A stretch of 64,000 bases of DNA from Membranipora membranacea (lineage: Eukaryota; Bryozoa; Gymnolaemata; Cheilostomatida; Membraniporidae), in NCBI GenBank assembly GCA_914767715.1, contig OU612065.1, positions 16,308,001 to 16,372,000 on the forward strand, read 5' to 3'. Below the pieces are notes generated by a model. The model ran no database searches. It saw only the letters and a program-made list of their open reading frames with translations, and had not been told where the DNA came from. The position numbers and the translations under genes were made by a program. This document shows positions 1 to 15,900 of this stretch, one piece after another. How positions within the stretch are numbered: the stretch's first letter is position 1; each line of letters starts with the position of its first letter.

Positions 1-1977
<1,977 letters not shown>

Positions 1978-3981
1978 ATATCCATTGACAATCAGCTAGC
2001 TCGCAGGTATATTACATACCACGAAACAATAGAACAGAATAGCTTCCACTGAATAACGCATATATTTTTATTTTTTACTTTATTTTTATATATCATTACC
2101 TATGACAGATTCTGATTCTCCAATCTAGTAAAAACTCTAAATAACCAACCTTTAGAAAGGTTTTGTAATTTTTTATTCATGTATTCTTTCATATACATGC
2201 TCTTCCGGTGTTATCTTACAAATAATAACTATGGCAAGGAAATTATATACTATTAAATATATATATATATATATATTTGCTTTTCATCACCCCTGTCATA
2301 AAACCGGTTTTTATTTATTTTTTAGTTTTTTATGTACCATAGAGTTGGTTTTAATTTACCAAACCCTTTTCTTAGTTTATCGTAAGTACAACTCTTACAA
2401 TGATCAGTGAATAAATTATATATCAAATTATTATTCAATCCTGCGCATTGCTCATGGTTCACATGCCAGGTGTAAACGTATTACTGTTGATAACTTGCAG
2501 TCAGGATTCCTGATAAACTGTGCAAGAAATGCAGAATATTTTCATTATTCTGACCTTGCTTGCTATCTGAACAGTGATTGCACCAATGAACCTCACTCAT
2601 GAGGTCATAAATACCTCGATTCTACTGCCAGTGATATCGATCACCTCAAAATCGTCCTCCTTATTTTCTGTCAACTCATTTCCTTAGTCTCAGCCATTTT
2701 AAGAGATCATATAGGTTTTTGATAGGAATATAAACTAACTTTAAACTCCATATGTGTTCATAGCTCCATAACTCCAATAGTGTTTGGAAGCCGTCACTAC
2801 AAACCCTGTGCAGAGTACTGCTTGCAATGTTTCACACATTTAATGACTGTTACAGATTTTAATAATTAATAATGAATGTCTAGGATACTTTTTATTCACA
2901 AAACAGGTTTCGCAATCTCGGCAGCAAGGTAAAAACCTCGATCATGATTTTCAGAATATGACGGCATAGCACACCAGAATAAAAGAGTATGGAGTACACG
3001 AGAGACACATACAATTTTTGATCTCTCTTTTATATTCTGAAACACATAATTGTCACGCTCACTCAGCTCATGACATTATACGACACCACATGATGTTATG
3101 CAATCTAAATCTGTATTCCTGGTAGCAGAACTGAAGAGCGTTCAAATGGTAGTAGTACCAGGGGTTAAAATTTTATATTATATACGGCTGCAAAGAAGTT
3201 TTTTGGGGTTTATTATCAATCAACATTGTATTACATTCAATTAAATTATGCAATGTTTTGTAATTACATGCCTTGAATTATGATTAATTAGGGTGGACGA
3301 AGTGACAATTCCTGCCCGTGAGTTTTCCTAGCAAAATCAGTTTTTATAATGTTGTAAAAAAATACCCTGTAAAAATCCATACAGGCCGCCAATCTAAGTG
3401 TAGAACCACCAAGAGACAAAGACTTTTTTTTAATTTTATATGCGAGTTTTCAACTTACTCAGCTCAAAAACCTTTTTATTTTAATATTCCACTAATGTGC
3501 CGTAATCTCAATGCTATCAACCCATTACAGGATGGATATTAGAAATAAGCAATAAACAAACTTCATCTAGGTTTCTACGTAATGATGTGTGTATTATTAA
3601 CGACCTCGATCAGAAAGAAAAAATGGATGGTATCAGTAAGAGAGAATGGAATTCTCCCATTCTTTCATTCTTTCTGATTATAGGGGCGATATACCTATAT
3701 TAAATTCAAAAATATTTGAATACCAACATTTTTGCATGTTAGCAATATTAAGTCATCAAAATCTTCACAATGGATAAGATTCATCATCAAGTCTATGGTC
3801 ATTGCTTAAGTTGTCCCTGCTTATACATAACAATCTTAGCTAATTGTTATGTTCAGAGACAAATAGTTATAATTTTATAATAATGACAGGTTACCTGAGT
3901 TTAGGAAGTTTTAAAGCAGGGTGTTCTCAATCACATCCACTTTGACAGGCACATTTCAACCATACAGCCTGGTGGATAAAG
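1978..3981. other. Intergenic / 3' flank of gene 1
   Basis: No convincing coding exon. It holds an AATAAA near 2410 that could end gene 1, a short (AT)n run near 2256-2276, and one copy of a dispersed repeat (2358-2475). An imperfect hairpin at about 3609-3681 pairs TCAGAAAGAA with a later TTCTTTCTGA. The promoter of the astacin gene should lie just left of 3982, but no TATA box or initiator could be assigned. Confidence 0.6.
2358..2475 (+). repeat. Dispersed repeat, copy 1
   Basis: About 120 bp closely similar to 4424-4548. Shared blocks include CTCTTACAATGATCA, GAATAAA and TTCACATGCCAGGT, in the same order and spacing with small indels. The family is not recognised. Both copies have the same orientation, one before and one inside the astacin gene. 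Confidence 0.75.
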
Positions 3982-6900
3982 ATGGAAGCTACAATTGTAT
4001 TGTTTTGTCTGGTGCTTAGTTTTGTAGCTTCAAATCCAAGTGGAGGCAGAGAGGATGCTCTGGTATGTGTAATCAATATTAACAATTTTGTTCAATTTAC
4101 ATTGAATTGCATTGAAAGGTTACTATATTAATTCTTTTTTCAGTTACTCTCTTTTTTTGTATGCATCATATCAGTGATGTCGCGATGTGTTTTAGTCCAT
4201 AAACAAGCTGCCTTTTTATATACCTTCTTAATATTTCATGTCACAGACCAGATGGAAGGCTTATACAGACGCAAGAAGTGCTAGAAGATTAGCAGTTATA
4301 GAAAACCACAGAATCAAGGTATTGTTTCATTATCTTTGTTTTGATGAATATTGAATCTTGAATATTATAATGATTGCGGAAAATTTTAAACAAACAGACT
4401 GCAGCATTTTTTTACTGTGGAACTCTAAAACCCTTTTCTCAGTTTATGTAAGCACAGTCTAACTCTTACAATGATCAACAGAATAAACTATATATCATAT
4501 CACTATTTATTCCTGCACATTGCTCAGTGTTCACATGCCAGGTATAATGTATTTATTAACAGTCTGCTAAATTTGAACTCGTTGTTGTGAATTTCATTAT
4601 GCTCGATGACCTTAGAGTTATCTTTCTTGTGTTCACTGATATTCCAAAGGGTGGTTGTCCTAGTAATACACTACTAGGTTCCCCTGCAATTTGCAGTCCC
4701 AGTGTTATACTACTAGAACTGCACCTGAGTGTTTTAGTAAAAGATGTTTAGCCGCACTGTACTAGAAATAGCTTATTCTATATTGTATATATATATATAA
4801 TCATAATTATATATTATATATATATATATATAAAATATGTTATTAATTATTATTAATAGTCAATTAATTAATAAAAAATAATTATCCTTCTCTAGAGTTA
4901 CAGAATCTTGCACTATACAAAGATTTCCATCCAACAAGTTTACATTTCATCTTTGCAAAGTATAACTGAAAAGTTTATTTCCTACATTTTGAATAAGATA
5001 TAAAACTTTTCTTTTTTAATTCCTTCTTAATTTCTCATGTGGCCTTATTGTCCTTTGACATTGGTGGGTGTCCATAAAGTAGCTATATATATTTTAGGCC
5101 GTGATGATTTAGAGTTTGGCATGTTTTTCCATTACAAGGATCTTTATATTTTCAAGCAAATGAGTTCGCCTTTGTCCAACAAGCGATCCGTGATGCAGTA
5201 GCAGAATGGGAGAGCCGAAGTTGTGTTTCATTCCCTGAGCGCACCACAGAGAGTAGTTACATTAGAATTTACAATGGCGGTGGATGCTCATCAAGTATAG
5301 GGTCCATAGGAGGTGCCCAGACTATGAATTTAGCCTTTACGTCTTCCTCCGACATTTCGTGCATGAATGTAAGTCGTTGTTAAATGAGAGTTATCCCCAT
5401 CCTGTTTTAGTACTAAAAAAGAGACAAAACTGTGTGACTTACAAAACTGTCTGCGTCACTGGCATCTGGCATCTGGCTCATCTGCAAGTGCCACTTGCAG
5501 TCGTCTTAGTCAACGCTGATTGAGTTACAGGCGTTAATTAATGACACGCCAATAATACCATTGGCATATTATTTTGATGTTGTGCCTCTGCTGATTAGCT
5601 CTGTTTTTGTTTCCATCCTGACCTGATATAGCTGCAAGATTAGTCAGATGCTTCACTGCGGAAAATACAGAGAAAATCATATGACTTAATTTTTTTCTTG
5701 TTTATGCAGCAAGGTACCATAATGCACGAGTTCGGGCATGCGGCTGGATTTGCTCACGAGCACTCAAGAGCTGATCGAGATGCTGATTCAGTAATGTTGT
5801 ACGGTAGCATTGAGCCTGGGAGGGAGAATAACTTCGAAAAGCAAGCATATGGACAAGGATTGATCTATGATAATGCACCTTACGATGCCAGCTCAGTAAT
5901 GCACTATTCCTCCACTGTGAGTATGAAATATTCTGTACGACACAACAGTCATCATGATGTACTGAAGAATGCTGCTAGCGTCAGTCTAGGATTGTACTGT
6001 TCTACTGTTTAAGGATTATGTGTATAATCGCAAACCATGGATAAAATCATGATTTATAATAATACAGAAGTGAATTAAAAAAACCTCTTTTCATGCAAAA
6101 TAAGGCAAACAACATCGTATTTTCAATTGTTGCGACTTGAAAAAATAAAACTTCTGTATCAAATTAAAAAGACTTCCTTTTGTGTCTTGTTTAAAGTTAT
6201 TAACTTGTTTTCTCACCAGGGATTTAGCATAAACAGTGCCAAGACAATATCTATGGTGAGACCGGAACTGGAAGTGTTAATCGGCCAGAGAGTAGATGCC
6301 TCATATTATGACGAGGTAGCAATGAACAGGGCTTATGACTGCGCAGATGGCTGCACTAATACTTGTGATAATGATGGATATGTCCGCAGGGATAACGGTG
6401 TCTGTAAATGTTTCTGTCCACCATATATAGGTATGTATAAGTGCTATTCCACAATTCACAAACACAAATTTCGGAGTTTGCACTGGGCTTGAGGATGCAG
6501 CTCTTGTTGAGCAGCTTGAACAATGTCGAGCCCTCATGGCTGAGCGGTTAGCATGAAAGGCTACAGATCGGAAGACCCAAGTATGACAATGTTTTTGAAG
6601 TTTCAGCGCGATCTCAGCCCATGGAAAGACTTGAAGTTTACTTGGGCAAACCAAGATGTGACAACTCAGTTGAGTTCGAGCGCAAAATATGAGTAAAAAT
6701 ACAATGATTGCATTCTGCTATAAAGTGCTTTGTTTGCTTGTCTGGTATGATAACTGGCAACTGCTAAAAATAACAAAATAAATGGAAAATTATGGTTTTT
6801 GCCCTTCATTTTTTCATTATTATATTTACTAGAATAGGGATTGGAAAAGTCTGAGGGGAAGGTATGTTTGCAACAACAATATGTTCAATGAAAAACTAAG

Positions 6901-9900
6901 GCATGTTGATTATGGGTGATTATTGTGAAAACTAGCTCTCATAGTGAACGTATATTGTGACCATATCACAGGTCTACTCCCAAACCTGGGTCTTTAGCAA
7001 TGTTTGACTGCTCCCATTGAGTTTTTGTTCCATGACACAACACCAAAAACTCATTTTAATTTAATTTAATTTAATTTGGTTTAATTTAGTTTAGGAATTC
7101 GTTTTGTTCCAGGCGGTGAATCATGTGAAGTGGTATCCACTACCATATGTGGCTCTGTCAACACCCTCACATCAGGACAGAGCATAACTATTCAATCTGA
7201 AAACTACCCGAGTAACTATGACAGAGAAGATTGTGCGTATTTATTCAAAGCTCTTTCCAGTGGTCACTCTCTCAAAATAGTAGTCGATGAGTTGGATCTT
7301 CCAACTTGCACGCACGTCCTAGATATAAAATACAATATTATAGGACAAGAATCGCCATACAGGTGAGAGGAGAGAATGCAAAAGTGTTACACACCTAGAC
7401 TTAATAAAAATAGTTATGAAAGTTACATATATATCTATCTTTTTATCCAACCCTTGTACCTATATCACATCTTCAGACTTCCGCAGTGGTAAACTACACA
7501 ATCATACATATCATGCGTATCATACAAATACGCTCTCATTACAGACTCTGTGGAACAGCGAGTTCAACCCTCGAGTTAACCACCACTAAATCAGGCAGAC
7601 CAGACACTCTCCTAGTCGTATTTGAGGGCTCTTCTACAGCTTCAGCTGCAGATGGAACATATCAGTTCACAGTGACAGCAAAGCTTGATGCATGCCAAGG
7701 AGATCCTTGTCACGGTGTTCCATGTATTGATAATGATGATGGAACCTATAGCTGCCAGTTCCCTGGTAAGCTCTTATTCATCTGTTGGTCTACCTCATTA
7801 ACATATAAATACTAACAAATAGTAAGTACGAAATACTAAATATTAAGTATTTATATGTTTATGGTCTACCTAAATAAGTAGGTTCATATCAATTTTGAGG
7901 TATTAACTTATCACAATCTGGAACTTTTAACAAGTTATCATTATATACAACCTCTGCAATGTCCTGTCAAAGAAGTGGCTTTCTGCGTTTGAAACCTCTG
8001 TTTACCTTCAAATTAGCCTATTGGAGATAAATAAATGGCAAGTGTTCATTCCAAGAGCTAAGGATTTGATTGTAATAATCTTATCATGGAACATTTGCCT
8101 CATAACCTTGCAGGCTATAGGATAGCTACCGTGGCCCAGAAAGCCGGATAAAATTTAACTTATCTGCTGTGAATTTAATTTAAAAAAGGCCTGAATTGAA
8201 TTAAACATTTCAGTGAATTTAATCAAACTTTTCTGCATTAAACTTTTCTGCATCAAACTTTCAAGTTCTGCATCAAACTTTTCTCCTCTTAATCAAACTT
8301 CTCTACTCAGAATTAAACTTTTCTGTTCTGCATCAAACTTTTCAGTTCTGCATCAAACTTTTTGTTCTGCTGCATCAAACTTTTCTACTCTGAATCGAAC
8401 TGTTCCGCTCCATTGATATCATCCACCCTATATACTATGTATGCAGGTCCTAAATCTACAAATTTGCCTCACAGAATATTTTGGTGCACATTTTGTTAGA
8501 AGGAAGATGAAAGATGAGTAACCAGCTATTTTTGGGCTTTCCCAGTACAAATATTTTATACCATGCATGCAGGTCTATTATTTAAGATTTGGTACCATAC
8601 AGGCTGTTATCCTAAGCTTTATAAACTACAAGTTTTTAATCTACAAGTTTTTAATCAGGGAATTTCAATAATACACAGGTATAAGAAATCAATACATTTA
8701 TAAATATTTGTTGAATTCCCAAATAGCTTTGACAGCAAATGGAAAATCCTTACAAGTGGGACCTTTTGTCGTATACAGTCACGATGAAACTTCAATTTCA
8801 TTTGTGGGCCTAACCACTACTCTTATCATACTTGTTTCGTTAGTCAGCAAACAAGCTTAGTTTTTGGGAACAAACTTTAATAGCGACCTTTACTATACTT
8901 AGGGCAACAGCTTATCACCAGCCCCTGACTGGCCTCAGCCACAAAATCTTTTTTATACTATACAAAAAGGGAATTTTCATTGCTATCTTACTAAGGGCAA
9001 AGTCATAAAATTTATTCTTCCACTCATTACCAATAATCGATTTCCATGAAATTTCTATAATAACCAATAAAACATTTAAAAAAAATGAAGCAATGTATGG
9101 ACATTGTTTTCTGCTAGCTTGACAATATGAATTCTGCAGCAATCTAAGTGAGGTCACTACAAATAAATGGGCTTATGGTTTTGCTGGCCACAATCCTCAT
9201 CCGAAAACCTAATTCATTCTGTTAGCACAGTCTGACCTAATACCACAATTTCAAACAATTTGCCAATTTTTTGATTGATACTGATACAAACATGACAATT
9301 CACCCCAGTGGGTTGCTGCATAACCACACAGGAGATAATACTACTTTGATAATATGGACAGTCTAAAATTGCAGTTCAAGAAAACGTCCCAATACATTAG
9401 GGAAATTTACGGAGAGTTTTTACCTAGGTAATACATACAGATGTAATAATAGTATTCCAAGTGGTGCGGAGGTTTTTGCAAGGGCCAGCCTCTACTAGGG
9501 TAATTATTTTAGTAAGAGCAGGTGTCATGAAATAGAATTGAATCTGCTCAGATGTCAGCTCTTTGTTTTCTATGAGGTTTTATTGCTTTGCATCAGCAGA
9601 ATGTTATACATTTTTGTTAGCAATCTGACTCATACATACTCAGACTCATACATGATAATAGCTTAGCTTCAGCGTATAGCCTAACGAAATTTGTGAAAGG
9701 ATGGGTCCAAAGAGAATGAGACTTTCTGTCTGTTGAGGCAATCAACAATTTCTATGATGATACACTTTTCACATTTATGTGCTGGACAGGTTTAGAATCC
9801 AACATACATGAAGAAATAATAATCTGTCTAGAAAAGCAAACAGAGGGTCTCCCTGTATAAACCAGTTTAAATAGAGATTTCTGATATAGCTGACCAAAAT

Positions 9901-12900
9901 GTTTGGGAGAAACGTATTGTCCATGCTGTGTGACTGTGGCCTTGATAAAGACTGCCATGCAGTTCTATTGCAAATCATCAATGATGAATTGAAATGAAAG
10001 CCTATTGACTATGAACTATTGGTAGACTGAGGACCTACATACAGCAATATATAATATAGGGTGGTTGATATCAATGGAGCGGAAAAGTTAGGTTCAAAGT
10101 AGAAAAGTTTGATTCAGAGTAGAAAAGTTTGATGCAGAGTAGAAAAGTTTGATGCAGAACAGAAAAGTTTGATGCAGATCAGAAAAGTTTGATGCAGAAC
10201 AGAAAAGTTTGGTGCAGAGAAGTTTGATTAAATTCAATGAAATGTTTAATTCAATTCAGGCCTTTTTAAATTAAATTCACAGCAGATAAGTTTAGTTTTA
10301 TCCGGCTTTCTGGGCCACGGTAGATAGCAGAGGGCATGAGGTGAATTCAATTTAGATTGAGACGTAAAGTTGTTGTTGTAGATTTTGAGTTTGCAACTGA
10401 GATTTCTAACTACTTCCTGTTTCAGAGCATGCTGTAACATGTGGGTTTGAGTATGGTTTATCTGGCTCATGTGCAGCTCTAAAACCAAATCAATACTACG
10501 ATGATCCCCAAGGCAAGGGCAGAAGATGGGATATAGTCACTAGTTCCGCGCCAGAGGGTTCCAATTACTGGAATGCATACACAGATAATACTGGAACAAC
10601 TCAAACGGGTACCATGTCGATAATTCCCACAAAAGTTGGTGGTGAGTATTTGTGGTGCAATTGAATTACTTATTTCTCCCCTTGCCTAAACCTATGGCAA
10701 ATGTATTTTCTACACTCTGCAAAGTTAAATAAGTATTTACCCAACATGCTTCATACAAATTCTACTACATTTTAGGATTGCCTTGCAAAAATTGCAAAAC
10801 TACAACAAAAAGATGTGTCATTTTCACTCCAAGCAATTTTCAAATTAATATTTTAATCTGTACTGCAAACTTCCATCACATTACCTCACATATGTTAGTT
10901 AGTTAGTTAAATCTTTATTGCTTAAAGAACGCAGAAAAGAAGGAAAAATAAAGTGCCTATATTTGCAGGCATGCTGTTGAGCTTAGAACATTTTGGTTCA
11001 CATGGAAAAAACACAAGGGATATTTATACTTCAGAACGTCCAGCTGCGCCACACACACACTCCCGGACGGAGCTTATAAAAATAATTTAATGGGGTTTTG
11101 GAAGGCACACAACAAAAATGAGTATTATAGAGTGTATGGATTGCAATCCATGATTGTCTTTGCAATGATCTGGTTATTAATATTATTTTACATTATGACT
11201 TTAAAATTTAACATAAAATATCGCTATTCGCTATTGGAGGTTTTTACCGGTAGGCTTGCACCATTTTCAAAGACTCCGTGTCGATGCTACTTAGCTCCTG
11301 AGTAGGAGTACCCTACGTCGGCACTCCGACAAGACTATGCTTTTATGACGTGGATATGTGTGGTGACCTCATTCGTCACCTTGTTTAAGTCGTATGAAGT
11401 ACAGATAGATCAGTTATGCGTTCAATCACGGAATTGCAAAATTTATGAATAACTTCAAGGGATTAATATTTTGTTGTGTACCTTGACTAGTTTTGACTGC
11501 TATAGTTATATTATACACTTTGGTGAGTAAGCCAGGCGTACAGTGTGGCATGTATATGGCAGGGCAATGGCGTCTTACATGTTACATGAATGGATGACTG
11601 GTTAATAAAATAAACATATATACAGGTATAACAGAAAAGACGTTACACTGAATATTAAATAAAATAACACGGAAAAGATGAGGGCTACTGCCTATTATTG
11701 AAATGTTCAAGTTAAGGATTTGAAGATCTGACAAGCTCGATAGTGTTGAAGTATGCGAGATACCACACCTAGGCTTGCGCCAGGATAGGCATAGGGTTTG
11801 TGAACCCGGGAGCCCAACGGACAAAATGCTCCGGCCCTGTCTGCGGAGCAGACTGATCCAATTCTACACCTTCGGTGTTGAGTGGTATTTGCGGTTGATG
11901 AGAGTTCGGAAGTTGCCAGGTATTTGTTGAGACATGGTCGTTACAGTGGTCATCTATATGTGTCACAATAGAGTGAGTGAGCTGCCACACCAAAGCTGAC
12001 GCCAGGGTAGGCATAGGGTTTGTAAACCCGGGAGCCCGACGGACAATAATGCCCCGGCCCTGTCTGCATAGCAGACTAATCCATGAACACATTTGGTTTA
12101 AACATGTAATGAGCAGCAACTGTAATGAGATTGTGGCCCCTGGCCATGATTGTGGCCAGAGGTCACCAGATAATAGCATGGGTTATGGCAAATGCAAAAA
12201 TTCGTTTATGACAAAAAGATGAAAGAATTTAGAGAATGTATCCGTAATGTTTTAAATTCATGTAACCATATGGCTGCACAGTCGTCTTGTTGAATGAAGG
12301 TATGCAATAGCGTTTTCAATTTCAGTGATATGCATATCAGGCCGTACTCCGTGGTAGGCTCTACTCACCTTATAGATCGGGCACTCGAACATGAAGTGCC
12401 AAGGTGTTTCATCATCTTCTAGACACGCACAAGTAGGTGTGTAGGATAATCCTATCTTGTATCTAAAAAGCTGGAGATCACACTGTCCTGAGAACAGTGA
12501 TAACATCTGTCCGATGACTTTGATTGGAACAGCAGCTTCACTTGAAAACTTTAGAATGTCATACTTATGTAAGCTATCGTTCCAGATGCCGAGCAAGCTC
12601 CCCGCTGAGGTGAAATCGCTCCTGTTTATATAGCTGTTCCATCGACGATGTGATTCTTTCACTATTACTGCTTCTATTCTTGACCGTTTTAAACATCCAG
12701 CTGTTGCTGTTGTCATGTTGACCTCTCTGCCACCGATTGACTTGAGGTCTGTTAGATAGGCGATTGATAGCCTGCTCTTCGAGTTGGATGATAGGATTCC
12801 GATGTTGTCAGTTGTGATGAGTTGACGAAGTGTTGAGAGACGGTTGCGTCTATGTTGTAAGTCCAATGGAAGGACCCCAGACAGTGCATGTAAAAGCTCC

Positions 12901-15900
12901 TGTGCAGGATGGTATGGGACTCTTAGGAGGTCCTCGAGTTGTTGATATATTGAAAGCCATTGTTGTAGATGTGGGAACCGTAGCAAGCTTTTGGAAGTAT
13001 TACAGTGGTTAAAATTTTTCTTGTGACTGTCATATTGAGTCCGTTGTTTATATAGGGCTTTAGCATATTCCATTTTCGTATAAGGCTGCCTCGGGCTATC
13101 TCAAGTTGTGATGTAAACTTCATAGAACGATCTATTGTGATTCCTAGGGCCTTTGTAGACATTGCCACTTGGATTGCTGTTTGCTGAGTGGAAGGTGTCT
13201 CGAGACTGCCTTCAAAGATAATTAGATCTGTTTTCTGGCAATTTGCTGCCATCTGCCACCTGTTCAGCCATGAGGAAATTACATCACAGTTCTCAGTGAC
13301 CATTCTTTGATGGGTGTGATCATCTTCAGCCCAAGAAATGACTGAGCAGTCATCGGCAAACTGAAGTGCTTAGAACTCTTATGTTTTGAAGCAAATCTCT
13401 GGTATACAGGATAAATAGGAGAGGGGATAGTACACTACCCTGTGGAAGTCCTATTGGGCACTCCGACTCCGGTGAGATATGCGAGTTTATTTTTAGTTTG
13501 ATTCTCCTGTTGACCAGAAAGTCTTTGATAGTGTAGAGGATTCTTCCGGTAATTCCACATTCTGCTAACCTGTATAGCAATCCAGAATGCCACACAGAAT
13601 TAAAAAGCCTTCTGAAGGTCTAGATATAGTCCTGAGACTTTGTTCTTCTTTTTAAGCTGATGTTTAATTGTTGAAACCATGTTCGTTAAGTAGGAATTGG
13701 TGCTTCTGTTACTGCGGAATCCATATTGACATTGAGGAATCAGCATTTTGTTTTCAGCAAAGTCTCTGATTCGGTACTCAAGAATGCCTTCAAGTGTTTT
13801 TCCAACATACGAACTCATGGTGATAGGTCTATATGATTTCGTCTCCAGGTAGTTGTCCTTTCCTGATTTCTTCAGGAAGATTACTACATTGTTATTCCAA
13901 AGCCATGATTGGCTTGTCAGCACCATGTTGAATATGAGAAAGAGGATTGCAGCGAACATAGGCGGTGAATAACGAAGCATAAGTGGGTGTACTCCGTCTG
14001 CATCTGGACTCTTGTTGGATGTTTTCGGCCCCTTGAGTGCCGCTATAATTTCATCGACGGTTATTGGTTTATTCAATTCAGCCTTTGAGCAGAATTGAGT
14101 TCTTCTGTGAATGATGCCTTTTTCTGTGCGAGCAGGTCTCTATTGGTGATAGTGGATCTGTACTTGAAGTTTTTACGTGCTACTCGAAGTTCTTTCGACA
14201 ACTCTGATAATCGGCTGTTCCAATAAGGTTTACTGTGGGTTGACACTTGTTTGGTAGGGGTAGACTGCTCGACTGCATGATTAAGGGCAGTTAGAGTCTT
14301 TGTCCACATATCTGAGGGCTCAGTTATGCTTTGCAGATCTGGTAATAGAGTAGAACATTGTAGCTCACGTACTGACTGAAATTTCAACCAGTTGGCTCGT
14401 TTCCAGTCGTTAACAGTGAAGCTGTGTTTTGACAAGTTCTGTCCGTTAAAATATCTTATGACAGGGACATGGCCCCTCTGGGGTGCCCCTGTGAATAATT
14501 CTATATCTGCGTCTGCTACCTGAGTTTTTACCATGGAGGTGAGTGGAGTTGATACAAGTGTCAGGTCAATATGACTGCCGCCAGTGTCACAGAGAAAGGT
14601 GTTTTGTTTCAATGAGTTGATTACGAGTAGCTGCTCAATCGAAATAAAATTGAGGAGTCTAGTTCCTGCTGGGTTTGAAGAAGAATCATTCCAAGATTGG
14701 TGGCGTGCATTGAGATCACCTACCACCAACATACCTTGACATTTATAACGGTCAAGCTGATTGTTAGCAGTGGAGATCAATGTAAGCAATTTCTCTAGGG
14801 TTGCTAGACTGTTGGGGGGACAGTAAACAGACCATAGCATCACTCTCTTTTTGTTCAGCTGTGCAATTGCAACAATTGCATCAACGTCAGGCGATTCCAA
14901 ACTGCAGAGTCTGTCCACTGCCTGGTTCTCCTTATAAAGTAGCGCCACACCGCCACTTTTTCTTGGGTTCCTAGAGTTGGGCTTAAGATGGCATGCATAA
15001 TTTGTAAGAATTATTTCTTCCTCTGTTTTGGTTTCCGAAAGGAAGACAAAGTCGGCACATAAGCTGTCTACATACTGGTTTAGTGCTAGCAAGGTACGGT
15101 TAGACATTCCGTTGATGTTTACTTGAACACTACATATTGCAGGTTTTTTAACTGCGAACTTTCCTTGACTGTAATGTAGTTAACCGTTCTTGAAATGCTG
15201 CACACTTTCTTGTGTCTCTAGAACCATGGGATTCCCCACAATTTATGCAGTATGGAGGAGAAATGCATTCATTTTCATGCTTGGTCTCCCAGCAGTGCTG
15301 ACAGAGTTCCTGTTCTTCTCTGCAGTTTTTCTTTATGTGACCAATACGGTGACATTTCCAACATTGTATAACAGTCGGCATGTCTCTGAACTTTTCAACA
15401 GCAAATCCCTGGTTGGTATTCTTCAGGAAGAATCCTAGCCTAATGGCTTTATCTAAACTTCCTTCGTCTTTGAACTTGATTTTCACCATTCTTGTATCTC
15501 TACTGTCTGGAGTGATTCTCCAAGCAGACGATCCTGGATAATCTGTTTCAGATGATTCCTGTATTTCGTCAGAGTGTACATCCAGGGGGACACCCTTGAT
15601 AATGCCGTATGGTGTGGATTCCTTAGGCGCGGGCTTCTGTGGTCTTCTTACTGAAGAGCCCTTGAAGTAGGTCTGGTTCCAGCTCGTGATTATCTTGTCT
15701 GCCATATACTTGGTAGCCAATTGACACATAAATTTTGGGTTAGTTGGATCGTATCTGGAGATCCACTCTATGATCACTCTACCGCATGTTTTGCTGATTG
15801 CAGACTTGATCTGATCATCTTTTGTGAAATCTTTCAGATTTTCAATTTTCTGAATGACAATGATTCTCTCCGTGTCAAATTTCCTGTTGTCTGAGTTACT

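Noticed and set aside
6530-6660. tRNA-Leu/Ser-like A box (TGGCTGAGCGGTTAGC)
   Set aside because: No B box or T stem at the right distance; at most a SINE scrap.
15190-15438. Plus-strand 82-residue frame
   Set aside because: Antisense of LINE ORF1 CCHC region.
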